Source: Ursus arctos
Taxonomy: Eukaryota; Chordata; Mammalia; Carnivora; Ursidae
Assembly: GCF_023065955.2 (NCBI RefSeq)
Contig: NW_026623078.1
Span: 9,310,199-9,374,198 of the forward strand
Length of the DNA stretch: 64,000 nt
Direction of reading: 5' to 3'
Shown: one piece after another, positions 21,313 through 31,485 of the stretch
Position numbering within the stretch: the stretch's first letter is position 1
Layout of the letters: every line of letters starts with the position of its first letter
Made by a program: the position numbers and the translations under genes
Notes under the pieces: model-generated
Database searches by the model: none
What the model saw: only the letters and a program-made list of their open reading frames with translations
What the model was told of the DNA's origin: nothing

Positions 21313-22246
21313 AATAAATTTGGTCAAACATCTATGTTACATACAGCACTGTTCAGAGAACCTAATTTTCCATTAACTGGGACTCATTTCCTTAAATTTT
21401 TGGCAGTTGAATCCTTTCACTATAAATATCTGATTAAACTTTATTAAACTACAATCTGCTTCACATGGTTTATAGAGATCTCAAATCTGTTAATTGATAC
21501 ATGCCCCCAATCTTGCCCCTTCAATAGGATTTTTAAATTTCTTTCATAAATTCTAAAAAGTTTTTAAGATTTAGCTATTTTCCATTTTTGTTTCATCAGT
21601 TTAAGCTTAGTTTTATTTTTTCTCCTACAGGAATACTTTTTACCTTCATTATTTTCCAAGGACAATCATAAGTACCATTGTGTTTTAAAACATCTATTCA
21701 CTAATTCAATATGTATGTGTATTCTCACAAGAGTCTTGACTATTATGATATATTCTCCATTGTACTTAGTTAATCCATGTTCAGACAAATCTAATTATAT
21801 TTTTAAACTCTTTTGTAATATGAAACCTGACTCCATGTCTCTTTTACTCCTTGTCCTAGATTGACCTTCTTGAAAAATATAAAAGACATCCAATCATACT
21901 TTCATGTGCAGCTTTTAAACTATTTACAGTTTTAATTTTGCTTAAGTCATGTACCCATGTTAAAAATCCCTAATTCCTTTTGTCATTTCCTATACAAAAG
22001 TATTGAACCTCTGTGTAGCTGGTCATCTTCCCAGGGAACACCACAATCTGCCTTTACAAATAGTGCTAGGAAATAAATACCTGTTCTGGGTGGATTTAGG
22101 AGAGAATATACTGAACAATCAAGTCCCTCATTTTGCTTTTGATTAAAACCCAAAGTAATCTATGGAGTTTATTAAACAGATGAATAGAGTTAATGAATTG
22201 AAGACACAAGCTGAATAACTTGGGGTTTATGGTCAAACAGTTTTTC
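21313..22246. other. Unassigned interval
   Basis: No gene-like ORF and no repeat that I can name. The sequence is AT-rich and of ordinary complexity. Confidence 0.4.
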
Positions 22247-22262
22247 TCTTTCCACATTTTCT

Positions 22263-22471
22263 TTCTTTTTTTTTTTTTTTTTAAAGATTTTATTTATTTA
22301 TTTGACAGAGATAGAGACAGCCAGCGAGAGAGAGAACACAAGCAGGAGGAGTGGGAGAGGAAGAAGCAGGCTCATAGCGGAGGAGCCTGATGTGGGGCTC
22401 AATCCCATAACGCCGGGATCACGCCCTGAGCCGAAGGCAGACGCTTAACCGCTGTGCCACCCAGGCGCCCC
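22263..22471 (-). mobile_element. Can-SINE (arctoid type), antisense
   Basis: Poly-T, 'aaagattttatttatttatt', 'cagccagcgagagagagaac', 'gatcacgccctgagccgaag' and 'gccacccaggcgcccc'. The exact 16 bp TSD ctctttccacattttc lies at 22247-22262 and 22472-22487. High similarity to the other arctoid-type copies suggests a relatively recent insertion. Confidence 0.97.
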
Positions 22472-22755
22472 CTCTTTCCACATTTTCAAGTCAAGTAGTT
22501 ATGCCTCTTCAACTCTGTGGAGCTTGTACTTTGATCAAGTATAGGAGTTTAGATGTAAGTATGAAATATTATTGAGTTACATTCATCTACTTTTGCAACC
22601 ACTGACATGAATGGAAAAAAAATGTCCCAGGGATGTAGAGTGGCAGAGACAGCACAAAGAAAATCTGGGCATAGCTTCTTTATCCCCATATGTATATGTG
22701 TGGATTTGCTGAGGTTGACTTTGGCTGTAAATGTCTTCTCTTAAAGCACAGATGC

Positions 22756-22951
22756 TTGTGGGACACCTGGGTGGCTCAGTAGGTTAAGCGTCAAACTCTT
22801 GGTTTCAGCTCAGGTCATGATCTCAGGGTCCTGAGATCAAGTCCTGTGTACAGCTCTGAGCTCAGCCTGGAGTCTGCTTGTCCTTCTCCCTCTGCTCGTC
22901 TCTCCGCTTCTCTCTTCCTTTCTCTGTCTCAAATAAATAAAATCTTTTTTT
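22756..22951 (+). mobile_element. Can-SINE
   Basis: 'gggacacctgggtggctcag' head, 'aggtcatgatctcagggtcc' body, CT-rich tail and 'aaataaataaaatctttttttt'. TSD 'ttaaagcacagatgc' (22741-22755) and 'ttaaagcatagatgc' (22952-22966) differ at one base. Confidence 0.95.
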
Positions 22952-22966
22952 TTAAAGCATAGATGC

Positions 22967-23479
22967 ACATATTGATACTTCCTTAATAGTAATGTAAGTT
23001 TTAAATAACTAAGGCACTGTGGAGACACTATTATTTTTAGTGAGGTAGGTAACTAATAGTGAGCCAGTATTTTTTCTAGAACAAATAGAAAAGCTGGGTC
23101 GTTTCCAAAATTATACAGCAAAGGCATCAGACAGCTACAGAAAAAAATGAGGACTAGAAAGGTAAAATTATGAGAGGAGGAAACATTTCAGAAGTGAGAT
23201 GAAAACTGGCACCTGCTTTTCTTCTGGGTATATTTCCTGTTTTGAGCCAGCTGGAGGTGGACTTTTGGACTAGGACTGGGAAAAGGGTCATAGGTTTTTG
23301 GAGCCTGGTGTGGCTAGTGTAAATAAAGTGAAGATTTATGAAGCTTAAACATATGTTTGTTACATCCTTGACACATGTCCTGAGTTTAGAAATTGTTCAG
23401 TGCAGGAAGACAAAAAGTTAAGCCTATCTTTTGGGGAAAAAAAGAAAAAAAAAAGAGGGAATTACCTGCAATCCTCGAT
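22967..23479. other. Unassigned interval
   Basis: No repeat or gene is recognised; mixed-composition sequence with an A-rich patch near 23438-23455. Confidence 0.4.
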
Positions 23480-23615
23480 GCAGACAAGCCAGTGAGATTG
23501 GCTCTGAAAACACAAAATGTTCTTTAAAGATGCCAACCAGAATGCTATACCAATTGAAAATACTCTTCGACAGTGAAGGTAAAATATAGACATTTCAGAT
23601 CAGTAGCAGCCATGT

Positions 23616-23939
23616 TTTTATTTTTTATTTTTCATTTTTAAATTTCTTCTCTATACCCAACGTGGAACTTGAACTCATAACCCCAAGATCAAGGGTTGAT
23701 GGAGGGGAGGTGGGCAGGAGATAGGCTAAATGGATGATGGATATTAAGGAGGACACTTGTGATGAGCACTGGATGTTGTATGTAAGTGATGAATCATTAA
23801 ATTCTATTCCTGAAACCTATATTACACTACATGTCTAGGTATACTAACTAGAACTTAAATAAAAATTTAAAAACAAAACAAAATTAAAAAAAAAAACAAA
23901 CGTTTCATGCTCTAATGAGTAAGATAGCCAGGTGCTTCG
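23616..23939 (-). mobile_element. Can-SINE, antisense, split by an L1 3' end
   Basis: Left half (to ~23697) reads 'cttctctatacccaacgtgg', 'aacttgaactcataacccca'; right half (~23906-23939) reads 'catgctctaatgagtaagat' and 'agccaggtgc'. Together they make one older, short-type Can-SINE. The outer TSD agcagccatgt (23605-23615) and agctgccatgt (23940-23950) confirms that both halves belong to one insertion. Confidence 0.88.
23698..23905 (+). mobile_element. Carnivoran L1 3' end nested in the SINE
   Basis: 'atggatgatggatattaagg', 'gatgagcactggatgttgta', 'gatgaatcattaaattctat', 'aacctatattacactacatg' and an A-rich tail follow a carnivoran L1 3' UTR of the 'one-base-variant' type seen in caniforms. 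It lies exactly between the two halves of the Can-SINE, so it inserted after that SINE. Confidence 0.88.
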
Positions 23940-23984
23940 AGCTGCCATGTGTGTGTGTTTTTTTAAATAGTTTAAAAAACATTT

Positions 23985-25117
23985 TAAAATAAACACTAAA
24001 TGGCAGGTATAAACCACTTGTCAATAATTCCATTATATGTAAATGGATTAAGCACTTCAAGTACTCTAAATACTCAGACTGGAAAACAAAGTAAAACAAG
24101 GAAACACACATACCACAAACACATACTCCAAAATATGTGACTTATGAATGAGGCACAATAAGTACAAGGACAGAAAATGTTGAAAATAAAAATTTAGAAT
24201 GAGCTATAACCTGCAAACATTCACTGAAAGAAAACTGGGTAGCTATGCTCTTGTTAGACAAAATTGACCTTAAGGCAAAAAAATAAATTACTAGAAATAA
24301 AGAGGGAACTTTCATAATAATAAAGACTTCAGTCAAATATAATCTTAAATTATGTGTGCACCCAATAGCATATCTTCAAATACATATATAGGAAAAATTG
24401 ACAGAATGAGGAGAAATGGACACATTATACTAGAATACCTTAATGTATATTTTTGAATAGCTGAGAAACAAAGCAGATTAAAAAATCAATAGGGATAGGG
24501 AAGAACTGAATAATGAAATAAGTAAACTTGTTTTACTTTAAATGCATTGGACACTGTACCCAGTTAGAGCAGAAGTCAATGTTTTTCAAGCACTTACAGA
24601 ACACTAACTGCAGCTAACCATATGCAGGTTGTACAATGGTATAAGCATCAATTTATTTCAAAGAATTGAAGTAATTCAGATTATGTTCTCTGAGCACAGT
24701 GAAATCAAACTAGAAATCAATAAAAAACATGTTAAGTAGAAATACCAATTACCTCCAAATTAACCACATAGTTTTCAAAATCCATTGGTCAAAGAATATC
24801 TCACAGCAGAAATTAAAGGTGAATTATAATGATATTACATGTCAAAACCTGGGTGATACATCTAATGAGCTATTTAAAGGGAAATATATAGCCTTAGATT
24901 AGTTACATAAACAAGAAGTGTAGAAACACCTAACAATATATGCATCACAAGGTGCAAAATTAACTACGGGTCAAACAAACAAAAAAAGGAAATAGAGGAC
25001 AGTACCATATGTGCGGAAATTAATGAAATAGTATCATCATTATCAACATCATCCTAAAAAAATCAACAAAGGAAAACTTGGTTCTTTGGAAAGATCATGT
25101 CAGTGTGATAAATAATA
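23985..25117 (+). mobile_element. Old L1M/HAL1-like LINE, sense, endonuclease part
   Basis: Sense landmarks of the L1 endonuclease region are present: 'aattccattatatgtaaatgg', 'gaaaactgggtagctatgct', 'agacaaaattgaccttaag', 'tgtgtgcacccaatagcata', 'gtgaaatcaaactagaaatc' and 'ccaaattaaccacatag'-type blocks. Divergence is high and no long ORF survives. A related sense fragment may also cover ~23480-23600. Confidence 0.75.
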
Positions 25118-25134
25118 AAATAAATAATACTCTT

Positions 25135-25350
25135 GGGGAGCCTGGGTGGCATAGTGGTTAAGCATCTGCCTTCGGCTCAGGGCGTGATCCCGGCGATCTG
25201 GGATCGAGCCCCACATCAGGCTCTTCTGCTATAAGCCTGCTTCTTCCTCTCCCACTCCCCCTGCTTGTGTTCCCTCTCTCGCTGGCTGTCTCTATCTCTG
25301 TTGAATAAATAAATAAAATCTTAAATAAATAAATAAATAAATAAATAAGT
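25135..25350 (+). mobile_element. Can-SINE (arctoid type) with expanded AAAT tail
   Basis: 'ggggagcctgggtggcatag' head, 'gggcgtgatcccggcgatct', 'cactccccctgcttgtgttc', 'ctcgctggctgtctctatct'; the tail is expanded to about nine AAAT/TAAA units. TSD 'aaataaataatactct' at ~25118-25133 and 25351-25366. Confidence 0.96.
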
Positions 25351-25366
25351 AAATAAATAATACTCT

Positions 25367-26430
25367 AATACTGTAATAATAAAATATATAATATAAAATA
25401 GAGCATAATAAAATCAACACGCCTCCCCCCATTGAATAAGCAACATGGAAAAACAATAATAACCAATGTGATTTATACCATGAATGCATGAGTAGTTTAA
25501 TTTAAAAAATAAAACAATGGGACACCTGAGTGGCACAGTTGGTTAAGCATCTGCCTTTGGCTCAGGTCATGATCCCAAGGTCCTGGGATCAAGTTCCACA
25601 TCAGGCTCCTTGTTCCGTGGGGAGCCTGCTTCTCCCTCTGCCTGCAGCTCCCTCTGCTTGTGCTCTGTCTCTGTCTCTCTCAAATAAATAAATAAAATCT
25701 TTAAAACAATAAAAAATAAATCAATGCAATTTACTAAATTAATAGAACAAAAACATATACAATTATTTGAATAGATGCTGAAAAAGCATTTGTTAAATTC
25801 AAGACCCATTCAACATAACACTCTTAGTAAACAATAGGGAAAAGGTTATTAATCAAATAAAAACTATAAAACATACTATAGCACCTTTATACATTGCTTA
25901 TGGGAATGTGAAATAATGCAGCCACTTTGGAAAACAGTTTGGTAATTTCTCAAAAACTTAAACCCAGTTGTATATCACCCAGAATTCTATTCCTAGATAT
26001 GTACAAAAGAAAATATTTGTCTGTACAAAAACTGTACAGAGATATTTATAGCAGCATTATTCATAATAGCAAAAAATATAAACAAATATTCATCAACTGA
26101 TAAATGGATTTTTAAAATAATTAGATATTATTCAGTCATAAAAAAGAAATAAAGTTCTGAAACATGCTAAAACATGAACCTGAAAACATGCTCAGCAAAA
26201 GAAGCTAGATACAGAACACCAAATATAGTATAATACCATTTATATAAAATATGCAGAATAAGCAAATCTATTAAGGTAGAGGGTAGGTTAGTGGTATAAA
26301 GAGACTGGAGGACTGGGAATGGGAGTGACTGCCAATGGATATGGGGTTTTGGGGGGCATAATAAAAATGTCGTGGAGTTAGATGGTAGTAACACAACTTT
26401 GTAAATACAATAAGAATCACTCAGTTATAG
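25367..26430 (+). mobile_element. Old L1M, sense, RT end and 3' region
   Basis: Pieces flanking the nested SINE read as L1 RT ('gatttataccatgaatgcat', 'atagatgctgaaaaagcatt') and then, after an internal deletion near 25870, as the ORF2 end and 3' UTR ('attgcttatgggaatgtgaa', 'cagcattattcataatagca', 'ggatatggggttttgg'). It is old and heavily decayed. Confidence 0.78.
25519..25701 (+). mobile_element. Can-SINE nested in L1M
   Basis: 'gggacacctgagtggcacag' head, 'aggtcatgatcccaaggtcc' body and 'aaataaataaataaaatctt' tail. Short TSD 'taaaacaat' at 25510-25518 and 25702-25710. Confidence 0.93.
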
Positions 26431-27538
26431 TTACCTGTTTTATAATTAGGCTAATAATCCACTTTCAGTTTATTTTTGTGAAAGATGTAAAGTCAATGTC
26501 TAGGTTGTTTGTTTGTTTTTGCATGTGGCTGTTCAGTTATTCCAGGACCATGTTGAAAACTATCTTTTCTTCATTAAATTGTCTTTGTTACTTTTTCAAA
26601 GATCAGTTGCCTACATTTGCATGGGTCTATTTCTGGTTTCTCTATTCTACCTCAGTGATTGATTTTTTCAGTACCACACTCTGTTGATTCCTGTAGCTAT
26701 ATAGTAAGTCTTGAAGCTAGGTAATGTCAGTCCACCAACTTTGTTCTTCAATATTGTGTTGGCTTTTTTAGGATTTTTGTCTTTTCATTTAAACTTTATA
26801 ATTAACCTATCAATATCCACAAATCATGTGCTGGGACTTTGGGATTGCATTGAATCTAGATCAATTTGGAAAGAACTGACATCTTGACAATATTAAGTGT
26901 TTCTATCCATGGTCACGGGATGCCTCTCCATTAATTACATCTTTGATCGTTCCCATTAGAGTTTGTAGTTTCCCTCATATGGAGGTGGTGATATAAATTG
27001 TGTTGTAACTTTAAATTCAGTTTTTTATTGTTCATTGTTGGTGTATAGTTGAGCAATTGACTTTTGCATATTAACCTTATATCCTGCAAATTTGCTGTAA
27101 CTATTTATTTCAGGAGTTTTTTGTTGATTCTTTGGTATTTTCTGCATAGACAATCATGTTGTCTGCAAAGAAAGGCATTTCAAGCTTTTTCTTCACAATC
27201 TGTATACTTTTTATTTCCTTTTCTTGTCTTACTGTATTAGCCTGGACTTTCAGTATAATGTTAAATATGAATTTTGAGAGGGGACATTCATGCTTCTTTC
27301 CTGATTTTAGGAACAAAGTTTCTCACTATTAAGTATGATGTGTCTGTAGTCATTTTGTAGATGTTCTCTATCAGGTTGTGGAAGTACCTCTTATACCTAG
27401 TTTGCAGAAAGTTTGTATCATGAACACGTGGTGCATTTTGTCAAATGCTTTTTCTGCATCTATCTATATGATCATGTGATTTTTCCTCTTTAGCCTATTG
27501 TGATAGATATTAATGTTTAAGTTTTAAAAGTATTTATT

Positions 27539-27722
27539 GGGGCGCCTGGGTGGCACAGCGGTTAAGCGTCTGCCTTCTGCTCAGGGCGTGATCCCGGCGT
27601 TATGGGATCGAGCCCCACATCAGGCTCCTCCGCTATGAGCCTGCTTCTTCCTCTCCCACTCCCCCTGCTTGTGTTCCCTCTCTCGCTGGCTGTCTCTATC
27701 TCTGTCGAATAAAAAAAAAATC
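27539..27722 (+). mobile_element. Can-SINE (arctoid type, young)
   Basis: 'ggggcgcctgggtggcacag' head, 'gggcgtgatcccggcgttat', 'cactccccctgcttgtgttc', 'ctcgctggctgtctctatct', 'gtcgaataaaaaaaaaatctt'. Exact TSD tttaaaagtatttatt flanks it (27523-27538 and 27723-27738). It is close to the inferred young consensus. Confidence 0.97.
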
Positions 27723-27739
27723 TTTAAAAGTATTTATTA

Positions 27740-27918
27740 ATTATTAATTATTAATTAATTAATTAATTCGCTTATTTGACATAGAGAGAGAGCACAAGCA
27801 GGGGGAGTGGCAGGCAGAGGGAGAGGGAGAAGCAGGCTCTCTGCTGAGCAAGGAGCCTGGGATCATGACCTGAGCCAAAGGCAGATGTTTAACTGACTGA
27901 GCCACCCAGGCATCCCCC
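27740..27918 (-). mobile_element. Can-SINE, antisense, with TTAA-rich tail
   Basis: Its A-rich tail has become an (ATTA)n run (27736-27768). The body 'agcacaagcagggggagtgg' and head 'tgagccacccaggcatcccc' are clear. Confidence 0.92.
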
Positions 27919-29712
27919 CCACCACTTTTTTTAAGATTTTTTTTTTTTGACAGAGAAAGAAAGAAAGTAATGTTTAAGTTTTAGATCAACCTTGCGTATT
28001 TGTTACATTTCACTGGGCATTTTTTACATTTATGTTCATGGAGATATTTTGTCTGTAGTTTTCCTTTTCTTGTATTGACTTTGTCTACTATTGGTATTAG
28101 GGTACTGATGGTTTCATAAAATGAATTAAGAAATATTCCCTCTGCTTTGATTTTCTGGAACACATTTTAAATCATTAGTATAATTTTTCTTTAAGAGTTT
28201 TTGGATTCATCAGTGAACCCAGACCCATCTAAGTCTGATAATTCCTGTTTTGGAAGGTTATTAATTATTGATTCAATTTCTTTAACAGTGACAGGTCTAT
28301 TCAGAATATCTACTATTGGTCGTGTCTTTCAAGGAACTGGTCTATTTCATTTAAATTATGGTTCAGAATGTGGTCTATCTTCATGAATGTTTCTATGTAA
28401 GCTTGAATAGAACATGCATTCTACTGTTTCTAAAGTATTCTAAAAATGTTAATCAGATCTAGTTGATTGATGGTGTAATTCAGCTCAACTATATTCTTAG
28501 TGATTTTATGTCTACTAGATTTTTCCATAACTGACAGAGGGGTATTGTAATCTCCAACTATTTGTATATTTCTCCTTGAATATCTGTCAATTTTTTTGTT
28601 ATCTATTTTGACACTCTGTTGTTAGTTGCATATATTAAGAAAAGGGTTTTTATGTGTTGAAGAAGTGACCACTTTATGTAAAGCTCCTGTTTATCTCATA
28701 ATTCGCTCTGCTCTGAAGCAGCTACATCTGAAATTAATATAGCTTCCTTAGCTTTCTTTTGATTAGTATTAGCATGATATATCATTCTTTATTTCTTTAC
28801 TTTTAATCGACTTATGTCTTTATATTCAAAGTAGGTTACTTGTAGACAACATATGGTTGGGTCTTGCTCTTTTTTTTTTGTCCTCTGACAGTCTCTGTCT
28901 TTCAGTTGGTGTATTTAGACCAAGTTGCATTTAAAGTGATATTATTGGATTACTATTTACTGTATTTGTATCTCTCTTCAATTGCTGATGTTACTTTTGT
29001 TTTTATTTTTTATCTTTTATTTTTTATCTTCTAGTTCTTTTCATCCTCTGTTTTTAATTTAAAATTTGATATGGTTCCATTTTCTTTCTTAACATATCAG
29101 TTATTTTTTAAATGGGTGCCATTCAGTTTGCAACATTTATTTATAATAATTGAAGTCCAGTTTCAAAGAATACTATACCACTTATGGGAAGTATAGGTGC
29201 CTTGTAACAGAGTATTCCCAATTCCTCCCTCTCTTGCAAACTTGTCATTTATTTTACTTGTCCATAAGCTATAACCATCCAATACATTGTTATTATTATC
29301 TTGAGGAAACTGTCATCAATTAATTAGTAAAATAAAATATTTTATGTTAATTTTATTATTTTTTCTCTAACACTTTTTCTTTATTTAGATCTCCATTTCA
29401 GACCTATATTATTTTCCTTCTTTTCCAAGAACTTCTTTTAACATTTCTTTCAAAGCAGGTCTCCTGATAACAAATTCCCTTCCCTTACATTTCATTGTAA
29501 AAGTTTTTCTTTCATTACTTTCAAAGATTTATCTTACTGAATACAGAATTCTAGGTGTTTTTTTTCTTTAAAAACTTTGAATACTTTGCTTTATTCCCTT
29601 CTGTTTACATAACTTTTGAAGAGCTATCCAATGTAATTATTACTCTTGTTCTTTTATATGTAAAATATAAAGGTATCAGCCCTTCCCTGCCCATGGCTTG
29701 TATCAAGATTTT

Positions 29713-29754
29713 CTCTTTGTTTTTTGTTTGTTTGTTTGTTTGTTTGTTTGTAGT
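29713..29754 (+). repeat. (TTTG)n tract
   Basis: About seven to eight TTTG units inside the antisense L1M. Confidence 0.9.
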
Positions 29755-30104
29755 TTGAAGATGATGTGCTGTAGGTGCAGTTTTGTTGGTATTTTTTCTG
29801 CTTGGTGTTCTCTGAGCTTCCTAGATTTGTGATTTTGTGTTTGTCATTAATTTTGTACTATTCTCAACCCCAATATTTACTTCAAATATTTCTTGTTTCT
29901 TTCTCTGCTTTCTCCCTTTCTGGTGTTCCTGTATGTGTATGTTACTTCTGTGTAATTTTTCCTGAGTTTCATTTCTTTAATTATTTTTTTCTCTTTGTTT
30001 TTCAGTTTGGGGATTTTGTATTGACTTGTCTTCAAGTTCACTGATTTTTTTTTTCTTATCTATGTCCAGTCTACTGATGAGTCCATTTAAGTAAACTTTT
30101 TTTT

Positions 30105-30190
30105 AATTGAAGTATAATTAATATACAATATTATCTTAGTTTCAGGTGTATAACATATTGATTTCACAATTTGATACGTTGTCATATCAG
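30105..30190 (-). mobile_element. L1 3'-end fragment (L1MA/MB-like), antisense
   Basis: 'ttaattgaagtataattaat', 'atacaatattatcttagttt' and 'caggtgtataacatattgat' match the antisense 3' terminus of a mid-age L1 and interrupt the older L1M. Confidence 0.7.
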
Positions 30191-30896
30191 GGTCTTATTC
30201 TGATGCTTGCTTTTTCTCTTCAGACTCTGGTTTGTTTTGGGTGGATTTTTGTTGTTGTTTTGTTTTGTTTTGTTGCCAGTTAGCTTGCCTTGTAACATTT
30301 TTGTTAAAAGCTGGATATCATATATCAGGTAAAAGGAACTGAGGCAAATAAGCTTTTATTATGAGATGTTATGTTATTTTATGGTTTGGAGTAAGGCTGT
30401 GCACACTTTTTAGTATAGCCGTAGTGTCAGAAGGTAATTTGTTTTAGTGTCCTTGCTTTTGTGATTCTTGCCATCTTTGGATTTCTCTAAAGACTCTTTA
30501 AATAAGATCTGAACTTGAAGGTCTTTTAGCTGTAATTTCCTCTTACTATACAGGAAAACCATTAATGTGGTAAAGGATAAAAAGAGAAAACAGTCTATAA
30601 TTCTATGATTAGGTCTCAGTCCTCCACATCAAATGATAGAGGAAGGTTGAGTAAGATATTTCTCTTCCTGCAAGTTAAATAACCCCAATAAACAGTTTTA
30701 CTTGAAGGCGGGAACTTTGTCAAGAACAAAATGCGTATTTAAAAATGTTTTCTTTCCCCCTTTCCCTGTCAGAAGCAAAAGGAGATCATTCTCTTAATTT
30801 CACGCAGAGAGACTATTGGAGCTCCTGGACATAAAACTCAGGAGGTGTGGTACCCCTAAGACTGGAACCCTGGAGCTTTTAATTCTCAAGCTAGTT

Positions 30897-31485
30897 ATAT
30901 TAGTCTACTCAGGCTGCTATAATAAAATACCAGAGTAGTTGGCTTAAACAACACAAATTTGCTTCTCATAGTTCTGGAACATGGAAGTCCAAGATTAAAG
31001 TGCTAGCCAATTCATTTTCAGTAAGTGCTCTCTTCTTGGCTTGCAGATGGCCACCAACTCACTCTGCTCCCATCACCTCTTCTTTGTACACACACGGAGA
31101 GAAAGCTCTGGTCTCTCTTCCTTTTCTTATAATGACAACAATCTTATTGGATTAGAGCCCTGCCTTTATGACTTCATTTAACCTTAATTACTTCTTTTTT
31201 TTTAAATTTTATTTATTTGAGAGAGAGAGACAGCCAGTGAGAGAGGGAACACAAGCAGGGGGAGTGGGAGAGGAAGAAGCAGGCTCCCAGTGGAAAAGCC
31301 TGATGCGGGGCTCGATCCCAGAACTCCGGGCTCACGCCCTGAGCCAAAGGCAGACGCTTAACGACTGAGCCACCCAGGTGCCCCAACCTTAATTACTTCT
31401 GAACGACCTTATCTCCAAATACTGTCATATTGGGATTAAGGCTTCAACATATGGATTTTGGGAGACATAATTCAGTCTATATCAG
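30897..31485 (-). mobile_element. MLT1-type MaLR LTR, antisense, split by a Can-SINE
   Basis: 'aggctgctataataaaatac', 'ggcttaaacaacacaaattt', 'tggaagtccaagattaaagt', 'tctccaaatactgtcatatt', 'aacatatggattttgggaga' and 'cataattcagtctatatca' form the antisense MLT1 series. It is interrupted at 31196 by a Can-SINE with exact TSD. Confidence 0.9.
31196..31384 (-). mobile_element. Can-SINE (arctoid type), antisense, in MLT1
   Basis: 'gagagagacagccagtgaga', 'ctcgatcccagaactccggg', 'cacgccctgagccaaaggca' and 'gagccacccaggtgcccc'. The exact 16 bp TSD aaccttaattacttct lies at 31180-31195 and 31385-31400. Confidence 0.97.

Larger units (their letters stand above)
27527..27967. mobile_element. Three-piece Can-SINE nest
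   Basis: The L1M is interrupted by an insertion flanked by 'taatgtttaagtttta' at 27511-27526 and 27968-27983. Inside are an antisense Can-SINE body (~27740-27918), a sense Can-SINE (27539-27722) placed in the A/T-rich tail of the first, and a third tail-like piece ('ttttttaagattttttttttttgacagag', 27925-27955). The outer 16 bp duplication shows that the assembly began as one insertion. Confidence 0.85.
26440..30890 (-). mobile_element. Old L1M, antisense, ~4 kb plus nested SINEs
   Basis: On the minus strand this runs from the C-terminal ORF2 region (right after 26440) through RT to the 5' part near 30890. The RT box is readable in the minus-strand ORF 27110-27316 as FADNMIVYAEN where FADD is expected, so the second catalytic Asp is lost. 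Farther along, plus-strand landmarks include 'gattgattcaatttctttaa' (28268-), 'tctgtctttcagttggtgta' and 'caagttcactgattt' (30029-30043). It continues across a three-piece SINE nest at 27527-27967 and ends next to an MLT1 LTR. Stops and frameshifts throughout. Confidence 0.85.

Noticed and set aside
26440..30890. A convergent arrangement of sense (23985-26430) and antisense (26440-30890) L1M, considered as a single inverted LINE
   Set aside because: The two segments overlap in the ORF2 regions they cover and the sense part reaches its own 3' region, so two independent old insertions explain it better than one inversion.
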